Shown: positions 31,708 through 41,294, counted from the first letter of the stretch. The stretch is 64,000 bases of DNA from Tabrizicola flagellatus (GCF_008271465.1 NZ_VMDU01000001.1:248001-312000), one strand, 5' to 3'. The notes: a model not told the origin generated them from the sequence alone. Numbers and translations: made by a program.

Positions 31708-32622
31708 TCAGCCGATGAAGGCCAGATAGGCCCCGTAGGCGGCAAGCAGCCCCGCCCCGGCAATCCGCGGCAGGCCGCCCAGCACGAAGGCCACCGCGGC
31801 AAGACCCACCGACGAGCCCGCGACCCACCACATGTCAACGGCGGCAAAGCGGGCCTCGGCCGGGATCGGGGCGACAAGGGCGGTGATCCCCAGGATGCCG
31901 AAGATGTTGAAGATGTTCGACCCCACGATGTTGCCGACCGCGATTTCGGTATGCTTGCGGAAGGCGGCGATGACGCTGGTCGCCATTTCCGGCAACGAGG
32001 TGCCGACGGCGACGATGGTCAGGCCGATCACCGCCTCGGAGATCCCGAAATCTCGGGCGATGGTGGTGGCGCTGTCGACCAGAAGGCGCGCGCCGATCAC
32101 AAGTCCCGCAAGTCCCGCGCCGGTCATGATCCAGGGCCTCCAGTTCGGGCCGATGGTCTCGGTCCCCGGCTCGGGGGGGTGACCGCTGCCGGCGATCACC
32201 GCCGTGGTCAGGAAGGCGGCGAGACCTGCGAGAAGGATCAGCCCGTCGGTGCGGGTGATCTGCCCGTCCAGAAGCAGGAACCAGACGATCGCGGTTGCGC
32301 CCAGCATGAAGGCCAGGTCGCGCCAGAGCTTGCGGCCGGGGATGATGAGGGGGGCGATCAGGGCCGAGATGCCAAGGATCAACAGCACGTTCGAGATGTT
32401 CGATCCGATCACGTTGCCGATGGCGATTCCGGGTTGGCCGGCCAGCGCCGCCTGGACCGAGACGATCATCTCGGGGGCAGAGGTGCCGAAGCCGACGATG
32501 GTCAGGCCGATCAGCAGCGGCGACAGGTGGAAGGCGCGGGCGATGGCCGATGCGCCGCGCACAAGCGCCTCACCGCCCGCCACAAGAATACCGAGGCCGA
32601 CAACGAACAGAAGATAGGTCAC
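31708..32622 (-). CDS. Calcium/sodium antiporter (CaCA family, YrbG-like)
   Basis: A 304-residue inner-membrane exchanger with about ten helices in two inverted repeats. The two ion-binding alpha-repeats are visible: GFGTSAPEMIVSVQA with GNVIGSNISN, and AVGTSLPEMATSV with GNIVGSNIFN. The acidic residues of PEM in each repeat bind Ca2+. The family uses the sodium gradient to move calcium. It is a single gene next to a VOC protein on the same strand. Confidence 0.9.
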   Translation of the reverse strand: MTYLLFVVGLGILVAGGEALVRGASAIARAFHLSPLLIGLTIVGFGTSAPEMIVSVQAALAGQPGIAIGNVIGSNISNVLLILGISALIAPLIIPGRKLWRDLAFMLGATAIVWFLLLDGQITRTDGLILLAGLAAFLTTAVIAGSGHPPEPGTETIGPNWRPWIMTGAGLAGLVIGARLLVDSATTIARDFGISEAVIGLTIVAVGTSLPEMATSVIAAFRKHTEIAVGNIVGSNIFNIFGILGITALVAPIPAEARFAAVDMWWVAGSSVGLAAVAFVLGGLPRIAGAGLLAAYGAYLAFIG

Positions 32623-32725
32623 GAGATCTCACCCTGCTGGTTTCGGGCACAAGGTTGGCGTGCGCTGCGCGAATACAAGGGGCCGCGCCGGAAATTCGGC
32701 AGCGCCGGCGCAGATTTGCCTGCGG

Positions 32726-33130
32726 CTAGTGCGTGGCCGTGTCGGGCAGGTAACAGACCGCGTTCAGCTTGTTGCCGTCCGGGTCGCGGACATAGGCGGC
32801 ATAGAAGTTCGGGCCATACTGCGGGCGCAGTCCCGGGGCGCCCTCGTCGGTGCCGCCATGGGCCAGCGCCGCGGCGTGGAAGGCATCCACCGCCGCGCGC
32901 GAGGGCGCAAGGAAGCTGACCATCACCCCGTTTCCCGGTGTGGCCGGTGCGCCGTCGAAGGGTTGGGTCACCCACAGATGCGGCCCCGGATCGTCCAGCC
33001 CCCAGGCGGCCGAGCGGTCCTCGGGGTCGTAGTCCTCGAGACGGGAATGGCCGAGCGGCGCGAGGACCGCGTCGTAGAAGGGCAGGGCGCGGGCAAGATC
33101 GCGGGTGCCGAGCGAGACGTAACTGAACAT
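32726..33130 (-). CDS. VOC (glyoxalase-fold) family protein
   Basis: A 134-residue protein with two beta-alpha-beta-beta-beta modules. SYVSLGTRDLARALPFYDAVL starts the first module and FYAAYVRDPDGNKLNAVCY ends the second, with the metal-binding glutamate position of the superfamily replaced by Asn or less clear residues. The fold covers glyoxalases, dioxygenases and resistance proteins, so no reaction can be named. I chose ATG 33130; the upstream frame overlaps the TRAP regulatory region. It is divergent from the TRAP binding protein gene. Confidence 0.8.
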   Translation of the reverse strand: MFSYVSLGTRDLARALPFYDAVLAPLGHSRLEDYDPEDRSAAWGLDDPGPHLWVTQPFDGAPATPGNGVMVSFLAPSRAAVDAFHAAALAHGGTDEGAPGLRPQYGPNFYAAYVRDPDGNKLNAVCYLPDTATH

Positions 33131-33233
33131 GGGGCTGGCTCTTTCGCGGCAGGTGATTCTCGATTCACGCGCAAGATTTGCCCGGTCGGCAGGCAGTTGT
33201 CTGCCCCCTGGGCCCCCCGCCGGCAGATGATAG

Positions 33234-34520
<1,287 letters not shown>

Positions 34521-34543
34521 GGCATCCAGAGCCACGAAAGGCG

Positions 34544-34572
34544 AAAGGCCCCGGATCGCTCCGGGGCCTTTT
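34544..34572. terminator. Bidirectional terminator between dctP and dctM
   Basis: AAAGGCCCCGG (34544-34554) and CCGGGGCCTTTT (34561-34572) form a strong stem with a 6-nt loop, flanked by A and T runs on both sides. It ends transcription from both convergent TRAP units. Confidence 0.9.
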
Positions 34573-34616
34573 GTCATTGCCGCTGCGGCACAGGCTGACC
34601 GGCCCGATCGCTCTGG

Positions 34617-36407
34617 TCAGGGCGTGATCACAGGTGCGCCCAGCCGTGGCAGGCCGCCCGGCGCCGGGGCAGCGCCCTGCGGCGCGGGCGTCGGCGCCCC
34701 GCCCAGGTTCGGCGCGCCGAGCGTCGGGGCGCCCGGCAGGCCCGGCAGCCCCCCCGGCGCGGCAGGCGCGGTGCCCTGTCCCCCCGGGGCCATCGGCTGG
34801 AAGCCAGGCACCTTGATCTCGATCGTCGAGGGATCCACGGTGGGGCCCTTGTAGTGCATCACCATCTGCGGGAACAGCACGACGGCGAAGATCATCAGCA
34901 CCTGGATCGCGATGAAGGGGATGGCGCCCCGGTAGATCTGTCCGGTCGTGATCGCGTCCATCTTCTTGCCCGTGACCTTGTCGAGATAGGGCACCCGCGC
35001 CGCGACCGAGCGCAGGTAGAACAGGGCAAAGCCGAAGGGCGGGGTCAGGAAGCTGGTCTGGAGGTTCACCCCGATGATGACACCCAGCCAGATCAGGTCG
35101 ATCCCCAGCGTCTGCGCCGGCGCGATCAGAAGCGGGATCAGGATGAAGGCGATCTCGAAGAAGTCGAGGAAGAAGCCCAGGATGAAGATGATCAGGTTCA
35201 CCACGAAGAGGAAGCCGTACTGGCCCCCCGGCACGGCGGTGAGCAGTTCCTCGACCCAGATATGGCCGTTAACGCCATAGAAGGTCAGGCTGAACATCCG
35301 CGCGCCGATCAGGACGAAGAGCACGAAGGCGGACAGCCGCGTAGTGGCCGCCAGCGCCGACTGCACCATCGGGAAGGTGAAGCGTCCCTTCGCGAAGGCG
35401 AGCACCATCGCGCCGACCGCACCCATCGCGCCGCCCTCGGTGGGTGTGGCGAGCCCGATGAAGATGGTGCCGAGCACGAGGAAGATCAGCGCAAGCGGCG
35501 GGATCAGCACCATGATGACCTGCTGCGCGAGCCTGGACAGAAGATTCAGGCCCGCATAGCGATCGGCCAGGGCGTAGAGATAGATCGCCACCGTTCCGAT
35601 CGTCGCCCCGAGCACGTCGGCATTGGCACCCCAGTCGGCATAGGCCCAAAGATGCGCGCCATAGCCGATGCCGGCCGCTACGGCGAGCGCGACGAGCAGC
35701 GAGGTCACCCCTCCGCCCAGCGTCCGGGCCTCGGGCGGCAGCGCCGGCACCTTGTGCGGCTGGAAGATCGCGATCATCGCGATGTATCCCAGATACATGC
35801 CGGTGAGCACCAGACCCGGGATCAGCGCGCCCTTGTACATGTCGCCGACCGACCGGCCCAGCTGATCGGCCAGGATGATGAGCACGAGGCTGGGCGGAAT
35901 GATCTGTGCCAGCGTCCCCGAGGCCGCGATCACCCCGGTCGCCGTGCGCCGGTCGTAGCCGTAGCGCAGCATGATCGGCAGCGAGATCAGGCCCATGGCG
36001 ATCACCGAGGCCGCGACCACGCCGGTCGTGGCCGCCAGCAGGGCGCCGACCAGGACCACGGCAAAGGCCAGGCCCCCGCGGATCGGTCCGAAGAGCTGGC
36101 CGATCGTGTCGAGAAGGTCCTCGGCCATGCCGCTTCGTTCGAGCACGATCCCCATGAAGGTGAAGAAGGGAATGGCCAGCAGCGTTTCGTTGGACAGGAT
36201 GCCCCACAATCGCTGCGGCATCGTGCCGAGCAGCGGCCAGCCCAGGGTGATCTCGCCGTTGGAATAAGGCGCGAGCCAGACGCCGATGACGAAGAAGATC
36301 AGCCCGTTCGCCGCCAGCGAGAAGGCAACGGGGTAGCCCAGCAGCAGGAAGACGACGAGGCTGGCGAAGATGATCGGCGCCATGTTGTGCGCGAGGATCT
36401 CGATCAT
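34617..36407 (-). CDS. TRAP transporter large permease subunit (DctM)
   Basis: A 596-residue polytopic protein, longer than the usual 430 for DctM, which fits the enlarged TakM-like type. Conserved TRAP text includes ETLLAIPFFTFMGIVLERSGMAEDLLDTI, GVVAASVIAMGLISLPIML, SGTLAQIIPPSLVLIILAD and LATPTEGGAMGAVGAMVLAFAKGR. After the last membrane helix (about residue 530) comes a 65-residue Pro/Gly/Ala-rich tail of low complexity (PGGLPGLPGAPTLGAPN-type), unlike ordinary DctM. It couples sodium entry to substrate uptake with DctQ and the binding protein. Starts in an ATGA overlap with dctQ. Confidence 0.93.
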   Translation of the reverse strand: MIEILAHNMAPIIFASLVVFLLLGYPVAFSLAANGLIFFVIGVWLAPYSNGEITLGWPLLGTMPQRLWGILSNETLLAIPFFTFMGIVLERSGMAEDLLDTIGQLFGPIRGGLAFAVVLVGALLAATTGVVAASVIAMGLISLPIMLRYGYDRRTATGVIAASGTLAQIIPPSLVLIILADQLGRSVGDMYKGALIPGLVLTGMYLGYIAMIAIFQPHKVPALPPEARTLGGGVTSLLVALAVAAGIGYGAHLWAYADWGANADVLGATIGTVAIYLYALADRYAGLNLLSRLAQQVIMVLIPPLALIFLVLGTIFIGLATPTEGGAMGAVGAMVLAFAKGRFTFPMVQSALAATTRLSAFVLFVLIGARMFSLTFYGVNGHIWVEELLTAVPGGQYGFLFVVNLIIFILGFFLDFFEIAFILIPLLIAPAQTLGIDLIWLGVIIGVNLQTSFLTPPFGFALFYLRSVAARVPYLDKVTGKKMDAITTGQIYRGAIPFIAIQVLMIFAVVLFPQMVMHYKGPTVDPSTIEIKVPGFQPMAPGGQGTAPAAPGGLPGLPGAPTLGAPNLGGAPTPAPQGAAPAPGGLPRLGAPVITP

Positions 36408-37009
36408 TTGCGCACCTCTTCGGTCTGGGACTGCACTTCGGCCTTGAGCTCTTCGACCTCCTGCAGGGCGTGGTCCTGGGCCGAGACGAAGGGATGGGGG
36501 TCATCGATCAGTCCGCGCATCACGGCGATCTTCTTGACGATCTCGGCCAGCGCCTGTGCCACAAGTAGCAGGAAGCCCGCCAGCAGGATCGCCCGCGCCG
36601 GCCAGATGATGAGACCGCCCGCGTTGGTCGAGACCTGGCCCGAGTTGTAGGCCTGCATGGTGTAGGGCCAGAGATACCAGGCCATGAGTGCGGCGAAGGG
36701 CAAAAGGAAGAAGATGTGCCCGAAGAGGTCGATCCAGTGCTGGGTGCGGCGCGAGCGCGTGGCGTAGAACACGTCGATGCGGATGTGTTCGTTCTGTTGC
36801 AGGGTGTAGGCCGCTGCCCCCATGAAAGCCGCTCCGAACAGATACCATTGCAGTTCGAGCCAGGCATTCGAGGACAGGTTGAACAGCTTGCGGCTTACCG
36901 CGTTTCCCGCGCTGACCAGAACGGCCAGCAGGATGAGCCACATGACGAACTTGCCGATGAGCTCGGTCACGCGATCGACGCCCCGAGACAGGGCCAGCAG
37001 GACCTGCAT
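36404..37009 (-). CDS. TRAP transporter small permease subunit (DctQ)
   Basis: A 201-residue membrane protein with four helices, as expected for DctQ. Recognisable parts are RVTELIGKFVMWLILLAVLVSAGNAVSRKLF, NAWLELQWYLFGAAFMGAAAYTLQQNEHIRIDVFY and TNAGGLIIWPARAILLAGF. The C-terminal tail is charged (about 165-201). ATG 37009 is chosen over an upstream start that would read through the operator. It pairs with DctM and is presumably the partner of TakP-like protein across the convergent terminator. Confidence 0.93.
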   Translation of the reverse strand: MQVLLALSRGVDRVTELIGKFVMWLILLAVLVSAGNAVSRKLFNLSSNAWLELQWYLFGAAFMGAAAYTLQQNEHIRIDVFYATRSRRTQHWIDLFGHIFFLLPFAALMAWYLWPYTMQAYNSGQVSTNAGGLIIWPARAILLAGFLLLVAQALAEIVKKIAVMRGLIDDPHPFVSAQDHALQEVEELKAEVQSQTEEVRK

Positions 37010-37051
37010 GAATTGGGTTCCTCCCCTGGATCGCCACCGGTTTCTCCGATG

Positions 37052-37085
37052 GACCAATTATCTGGTAAATTAATCTGACCAATTA
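37052..37085 (-). promoter_or_regulatory. Operator-like element before dctQ, shared with dctP
   Basis: TGGTAAATTAATCTGACCA at 37063-37081 matches the dctP element at 33271. It is also bracketed by a 9-bp direct repeat GACCAATTA at 37052-37060 and 37077-37085. It lies 43-76 bp upstream of the dctQ start. A GntR-type regulator is inferred, not seen. Confidence 0.6.
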
Positions 37086-37128
37086 GCGCAATTCATGCCC
37101 GCGGGTCAAGCCCGTTGGGGTGCACCGG

Positions 37129-37479
37129 TCACTCCAGGGTCGCGACGCGGTCCTTGAGCCGCTGCCCGACCTCGGCGATGGCGCGGATGACGGGCATGAA
37201 TTCGCGCCCCAAGTCCGTCAGCGCGTATTCGACCGAGGGCGGAGAGGTTTCCATCACGGACCGTGTCAGGATGCCCCGGTCTTCCAGTTCGCGCAAGCGC
37301 TGGGTCAGGACCTTGGCCGAAACGAGGGGAATATCCCCCCGCAATTCGGAAAAACGCCGGGGACCGGAGGACAGATACCAGATGATGTTCGGCGTCCAGG
37401 CCCCGCCGATGAAGGCCATGCAGTCGGACAATGGGCACATCGGATGCGGCGTGCGGTTCTTGCGGCGGATCAGGGCCAT
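37129..37479 (-). CDS. HxlR family transcriptional regulator
   Basis: A 116-residue winged-helix regulator. The HxlR core is clear: FIGGAWTPNIIWYLSSGPRRFSELRGDIP, then VLTQRLRELEDRGILTRS and VEYALTDLGREFMPVI. It carries a cysteine pair, Cys15 and Cys20, in MCPLSDCM near the N-terminus, where YodB/HypR-type members sense quinones, aldehydes or hypochlorite. It is divergent from a glutathione S-transferase operon, which makes it the likely local sensor for that operon. A tandem TTAC run lies in the gap between them. Confidence 0.88.
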   Translation of the reverse strand: MALIRRKNRTPHPMCPLSDCMAFIGGAWTPNIIWYLSSGPRRFSELRGDIPLVSAKVLTQRLRELEDRGILTRSVMETSPPSVEYALTDLGREFMPVIRAIAEVGQRLKDRVATLE

Positions 37480-37524
37480 CGCGGATCTCCGGGCGGTTAC
37501 CGGGCGGATACCTCATTCTGGAGA

Positions 37525-37556
37525 TTACCGCAAGTTACTCTGTTACCTTTGGTTAT
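37525..37556. promoter_or_regulatory. Tandem TTAC motifs in the HxlR/GST divergent gap
   Basis: TTAC or TTAT words begin at 37525, 37535, 37543 and 37553, spaced 8 to 10 bp. HxlR regulators often bind tandem or inverted TTAC-type motifs, so this is the likely operator. The exact layout cannot be set from one sequence. Confidence 0.45.
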
Positions 37557-37599
37557 CATGTGCGCTAGCCATGTCGCACCGACAACCAAGGAGACGACG

Positions 37600-38208
37600 A
37601 TGAAACTCTACATCAAGCCCGGCGCCTGCTCGATGGCCTCGCATATCATCCTGGCCGAAATCGGCGGCGATTTCGCGGTTGAGATCGTGGACACCGCGAA
37701 TGGCGAGACCGCAAGCGGGGCGAACTACCGCGACATCAATCCCAAGGGCAAGGTTCCGGCACTCGAGGTCGAAGGCGAAGTGCTGACCGAAGGCCCGGCG
37801 ATCCTGCAGTTCCTGGGCGACCGGGCGCCGGGCAGGGGGCTGGCCCCGGCGGGTGGCACGATGGCGCGGGCGCGGGTGAACGAGGTGCTGAACTTCACCG
37901 GGACCGAACTGCATGTCGCTTTCGGACCGCTGTTCAGTCCCTCCGCGACCGAGGCGCAGAAGGAAGCCGCCCGGCAGGCGGTGGCGGGCAGGCTCGACTG
38001 GCTGGAAGGCCGGCTGGCCGACGGGCGGGCGCATCTGACCGGCGACGCCTTCACCATCGCCGATGCCTATGCCTTCGTCGTCGCCAACTGGGCGAATTTC
38101 ACCGGGATCGCCCTGTCGCGCTGGCCTCGCCTGTCCGCCTTCATGGCGCGCGTGGCGGCCCGCCCTGCGGTGCAGCGCGTGCTGCAGGCCGAGGGACTCG
38201 CGGCATGA
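37600..38208 (+). CDS. Beta-class glutathione S-transferase
   Basis: A 202-residue cytoplasmic enzyme with an N-terminal thioredoxin fold (1-80) and helical C-terminal domain. MKLYIKPGACSMASHIILAE carries Cys10, the beta-class residue that can form a mixed disulfide with glutathione. INPKGKVPALEVEGEVLTEGPAILQFLGD is the glutathione-binding site. LTGDAFTIADAYAFVVANW is the C-terminal capping motif. It starts a four-gene operon under an HxlR regulator. Confidence 0.93.
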   Translation: MKLYIKPGACSMASHIILAEIGGDFAVEIVDTANGETASGANYRDINPKGKVPALEVEGEVLTEGPAILQFLGDRAPGRGLAPAGGTMARARVNEVLNFTGTELHVAFGPLFSPSATEAQKEAARQAVAGRLDWLEGRLADGRAHLTGDAFTIADAYAFVVANWANFTGIALSRWPRLSAFMARVAARPAVQRVLQAEGLAA

Positions 38209-38588
38209 GCGGCGCGGCAGGGGACTTCGCAGGGGTGGCGGCCGTGGTCGTTACCTATTTCGACGGGCTGCATTTCAGCGACACCGCCCGCTTGCGGCAG
38301 GTGTTCCACCCGAAGGCGCAATATGTCTGCGCGACCGACGGCACGCTGCTCTACCGCGACATGGACACCTATTTTCCGGTGGTCGATGCCAGGCCCTCGC
38401 CGGCCTCGCGCGGCGAGCCGCGGCGCGACGAGATCGTCTCGATCGACTTTGCCGGGCCAGTGACGGCGCGGGCCGTCCTGCGCTGTTCCATCGGGACGCG
38501 GCGGTTCACCGACTTCCTGACCCTGATCCGGCTGGAGGGCCGCTGGCAGGTGATCTCCAAGGTGTTCCACTACGAAGAGGAGGCCTGA
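38205..38588 (+). CDS. NTF2-like (lumazine-binding type) protein
   Basis: A 127-residue alpha+beta-barrel protein of the NTF2/SnoaL superfamily; the wording FDGLHFSDTARLRQVFHPKAQY, TYFPVVDARPSPA and GRWQVISKVFHYEEE fits the putative lumazine-binding subfamily. These small proteins bind or isomerise hydrophobic compounds; none of the residues here shows a reaction. It overlaps the GST stop (ATGA) and is followed 2 bp later by a tautomerase gene, so the operon looks like a small xenobiotic or electrophile-handling unit. Confidence 0.8.
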   Translation: MSGAAGDFAGVAAVVVTYFDGLHFSDTARLRQVFHPKAQYVCATDGTLLYRDMDTYFPVVDARPSPASRGEPRRDEIVSIDFAGPVTARAVLRCSIGTRRFTDFLTLIRLEGRWQVISKVFHYEEEA

Positions 38589-38590
38589 GC

Positions 38591-38803
38591 ATGCCCTATG
38601 TGAACATCAGGATCACCCCCGAGGGTGCGACGCCGGCCCGCAAGGCCGAACTGATCGCCGGGGTGACCGATCTGCTGGTCCGGGTGCTGGACAAGTCGCC
38701 GGCGACGACCTTCGTCGTGATCGACGAGGTCGCCCTGGAGGACTGGGGCATCGGCGGCTTGCCGGTCGAGGCCTACCGGGCGCGAGTTCGCTCCGATGGG
38801 TGA
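38591..38803 (+). CDS. 4-oxalocrotonate tautomerase family protein
   Basis: A 70-residue tautomerase-superfamily protein. The catalytic proline follows the start methionine (MPYVNIRITPEG), and the middle (LIAGVTDLLVRVLDKSPATTFVVIDEV) has the 4-OT fold pattern. Family members shift double bonds in keto-enol acids or dehalogenate. The product is formed in the same operon as a GST and an NTF2-like protein. Two base pairs separate it from the previous gene and it overlaps the next by 8 bp. Confidence 0.87.
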   Translation: MPYVNIRITPEGATPARKAELIAGVTDLLVRVLDKSPATTFVVIDEVALEDWGIGGLPVEAYRARVRSDG

Positions 38804-39242
38804 GGGCCTGCGCGATGCCGCCCTGATGGTCGCGGCGGGGATCGGCATTCCGGTCCTCGCTGCGCTGAACGCGGCCCTGGGCCAGCGGATCGGCTCGGCC
38901 AATGCGGCCGCCGTGGTGCTGTTTGCCGTGGCGCTGGCGGCGGCGCTGGCGGTGCTGGCCACCACCGGAGAGGGCAGGGCGCTTGGCCGGGTCGCCGGAC
39001 AACCGCCGGTCCTCTTGCTCGCGGGCTGCCTTGTGGCCTTCTACATCCTGTCGATCACCCATGTCGCGCCCCGTTTCGGCCTTGCGCGGGCGATCCAGTG
39101 CGTGCTGCTGGGTCAACTGGTCAGCGCGGCACTGATCGACGCGACCGGGTTTGCGGGGCTGGCATCGCGGCCGGTCAGCGGCGAAAGGATGCTCGGGCTC
39201 GGCCTGATGGCGGCGGGCGTGCTGCTCAGCCAGCGCGGCTAG
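38796..39242 (+). CDS. YdcZ (DUF606)-type DMT superfamily membrane protein
   Basis: A 148-residue protein with five hydrophobic helices, as in the DUF606/YdcZ branch of the drug/metabolite transporter superfamily. AALNAALGQRIGSANAAAVVLFAVALAAAL and GQLVSAALIDATGFAGLASRPVSGERMLGLGLMAAGVLL are typical. It is the last gene of the GST operon, so it may export a product of the upstream enzymes. Substrate unknown. Confidence 0.85.
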   Translation: MGEGLRDAALMVAAGIGIPVLAALNAALGQRIGSANAAAVVLFAVALAAALAVLATTGEGRALGRVAGQPPVLLLAGCLVAFYILSITHVAPRFGLARAIQCVLLGQLVSAALIDATGFAGLASRPVSGERMLGLGLMAAGVLLSQRG

Positions 39243-39275
39243 GCAGGGGCGAGAGGCGCGGTAGGGCCGGTCGTG

Positions 39276-40103
39276 CTATTTCCGGGTATCCGGCAGGCTG
39301 ATCCGGGCCACCTGTTCGGCGATGGGATCCACCGAGAGCGGATGCAGGTCGGCGCCGTGGCTGGCCGGGTCGCCCAACGGCACCCACTCCCCGCCCTTGT
39401 AGATCTCCAGGGCTGAGAAGCCCGCCTTGTAGCCCATCTTGCGGCTGCCTGGCACCCAGTAGCCGAGATAGACATAGGGCAGCCCCGCCTCCCGCGCGAT
39501 CGCGATGTGGTCGAGGATGACATGGGTCCCGAGGCTGAGCCCGGGCAGGTCGGGATCGTAGAAGCTGTAGACCATGCTCAGCCCGTCGTCGAACACGTCG
39601 GTCAGGCAGACTGCGGCAAGAGGCGTGCCGCGTTCCCCCGGGTTCGGCGGACGGGTGTATTCGATGACCCGGGACTTGATCGGCGTCTCCTCGATCATCG
39701 CGGCGAACTCGAAGATGTCCATGTCGGCCATGCCCCCGTCGGCGTGGCGATGGTCTAGATAGCGGCGGAACAGCGCGAACTGGTCCTCGGTCGCCCAGGG
39801 CGAGGTGGCATTGCGGCGCAGGTGCGCCGTGCGTTTCAGGATCCGCCTTTGCGTCCGCGTGGGCCGGAAATCCGCCACCCGGATCCGGGCGGACAGGCAG
39901 GCCGAGCATTCCGCGCAGGATGGGCGGTAAAGCACGTTCTGGCTGCGTCGGAAGCCCTGCTTGGACAGGGTATCGTTCAGCTTCTGCGCGTGTTCCCCCT
40001 GCAGCGCGGTGAACAGCTTGCGCTCCATCCGCCCGGGCAGGTAGGGGCAGGGTTGCGGCGCCGTCACATAGAACTGGGGCGTCAAGGGAAGGGAATGGCG
40101 CAT
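39276..40103 (-). CDS. bpt: Aspartate/glutamate leucyltransferase Bpt
   Basis: A 275-residue aminoacyl-tRNA-protein transferase that adds leucine to N-terminal Asp or Glu of proteins, marking them for ClpS/ClpAP (N-end rule). The family features are [34 protein letters not shown] with four cysteines in the first half, and [19 protein letters not shown] near the end. The ATG at 40103 is preferred to the long upstream frame, which runs through antisense sequence. It is alone on this strand. Confidence 0.94.
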   Translation of the reverse strand: MRHSLPLTPQFYVTAPQPCPYLPGRMERKLFTALQGEHAQKLNDTLSKQGFRRSQNVLYRPSCAECSACLSARIRVADFRPTRTQRRILKRTAHLRRNATSPWATEDQFALFRRYLDHRHADGGMADMDIFEFAAMIEETPIKSRVIEYTRPPNPGERGTPLAAVCLTDVFDDGLSMVYSFYDPDLPGLSLGTHVILDHIAIAREAGLPYVYLGYWVPGSRKMGYKAGFSALEIYKGGEWVPLGDPASHGADLHPLSVDPIAEQVARISLPDTRK

Positions 40104-40233
40104 AGGCTTCGGTTCGGGGGATGGAGACGCGCAGAGCCTAGCAAGCGAAATCGTTTCCGCCAAGCGTCCCCTTGCGGAAATGCCTGCCCCGCCCGCTCGC
40201 AGGCGCGGGCGGGCGGGGCAGGTCGCCAGGCGG

Positions 40234-40710
40234 TCAGTACTCGCTGGGACGGGCACCGGGTTCGGGACGGGCTTCGGTCTGGGCGACATCCTGCGCGGCC
40301 GTGGCGCGGGCGCGTTCCTCCATGAAACTGTCGAACTCGGTCTTGTCCTTCGAGGCGCGCAGGCGCTCGAGGAAGGCCTCGAAGGCCTCCTGCTCTTCTT
40401 CCAGACGCCGCAGCGCCTCGGCCTTGTAGTCATCGAAGGCGCGGTTGCCGGTCGGCTGGCCGGCACGCATCGCATGGCGGCCCCAACTGTGGTCGTGGGC
40501 ATGGCGGCGCTGGCCGCAGGAACGTGCAAACATCTGTTTTCCCCAGATCAGATAGGCCAGGATGGCAAGGCCGAGGAAGGGGTTGATGACGAAGCCCAGG
40601 ACCGTGAAGGCGATCCAGGCCCATTTCCCCTTGGCATCGAGCCAGGCTTCGCCCCGGCGAAGGCTGTTGCGGAAGCCGCCTTGCGGGGCGGTGTTCGTCG
40701 TGCTGTGCAT
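40234..40710 (-). CDS. DUF2852-family membrane protein
   Basis: A 158-residue protein with one hydrophobic hairpin (about 31-57, [30 protein letters not shown]) and a charged C-terminal helix with coiled-coil character ([32 protein letters not shown]). The DUF2852 core is the [16 protein letters not shown] segment. Function unknown; in alphaproteobacteria the family is membrane-associated. It is preceded by two exact 7-5-7 palindromes, so it is probably tightly controlled by one repressor or activator. Confidence 0.85.
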   Translation of the reverse strand: MHSTTNTAPQGGFRNSLRRGEAWLDAKGKWAWIAFTVLGFVINPFLGLAILAYLIWGKQMFARSCGQRRHAHDHSWGRHAMRAGQPTGNRAFDDYKAEALRRLEEEQEAFEAFLERLRASKDKTEFDSFMEERARATAAQDVAQTEARPEPGARPSEY

Positions 40711-40726
40711 GGCGGTCTCCTGTTTT

Positions 40727-40745
40727 ATGTGAACGTCTTTCACAT
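40727..40745 (-). promoter_or_regulatory. Palindrome ATGTGAA-N5-TTCACAT, copy 1
   Basis: ATGTGAACGTCTTTCACAT is a perfect 7-bp inverted repeat with a 5-bp centre, 17 bp upstream of the DUF2852 start. An identical arrangement lies 59 bp further (40786). The shape is a dimer-bound operator; the cognate regulator is not identified. Confidence 0.75.
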
Positions 40746-40785
40746 TGGGGAAGATGGGCCTGGTCCCGCAGCTTCGCAAGTGGCA

Positions 40786-40804
40786 ATGTGAAGTATTTTC
40801 ACAT
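40786..40804 (-). promoter_or_regulatory. Palindrome ATGTGAA-N5-TTCACAT, copy 2
   Basis: ATGTGAAGTATTTTCACAT has the same arms as copy 1 and a different 5-bp centre. Centres are 59 bp apart, a distance that would allow looping or cooperative binding. It ends 25 bp from the stop of the ybaK-like gene, which is upstream on the same strand. Confidence 0.75.
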
Positions 40805-40829
40805 CCCGGAGTCGCGGGCGCTTTTCCGC

Positions 40830-41294
40830 CTATCCGGTGAAGTCCGTCACGCGTGCGCCCGTTGCCCGCACCAGATCCTCTGGCGCGATCCGAAACATGT
40901 GGCGCGGCGTGCCGGCCGCCGCCCAGACCTCGGCAAAGTCCAGAAGCCGGGGGTCAAGGAAGGTCGGCAGAGGGGTCAGGTGCCCCAAGGGTGCCACACC
41001 GCCGATGGCAAAGCCCGTGACTTCACGCACCAGCTCGATCTCGGCCCGCGACAGCGCTTCCCCGGCCAGTGCGGCCGCCTTGGCCGGATCGACCCGGTTG
41101 CCTCCTGCGGTCAGGAACAGGAACAGCCCGCCTTCGCCCCGGAACAGAATCGACTTGACGATCTGATCCACCGCCACACCCGCGTCCGCCGCCGCCGCCT
41201 CGGCCGTGCGGATCTCGCCCTTCGCCTCGACCGGCACACTGTCCAGCCCCGCCGCCCGCAAGGCCGCGGCCACCCGCGCCAGCGATTTCGACAT
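40830..41294 (-). CDS. YbaK/EbsC-type aminoacyl-tRNA deacylase
   Basis: A 154-residue trans-editing protein that clears mischarged tRNAs (ProRS INS-domain fold). Family features are QIVKSILFRGEGGLFLFLTAGGNRVD with the conserved lysine, and IGGVAPLGH with the Gly-Gly-x-x-Pro signature. Which tRNA is edited cannot be told. ATG 41294 gives normal length. It lies back to back with glnE. Confidence 0.9.
   Translation of the reverse strand: MSKSLARVAAALRAAGLDSVPVEAKGEIRTAEAAAADAGVAVDQIVKSILFRGEGGLFLFLTAGGNRVDPAKAAALAGEALSRAEIELVREVTGFAIGGVAPLGHLTPLPTFLDPRLLDFAEVWAAAGTPRHMFRIAPEDLVRATGARVTDFTG

Noticed and set aside
40727-40804. CRP or FNR binding sites
   Set aside because: TGTGA and TCACA are 7 bp apart, not 6 as in CRP sites, and the FNR core TTGAT-N4-ATCAA is absent.
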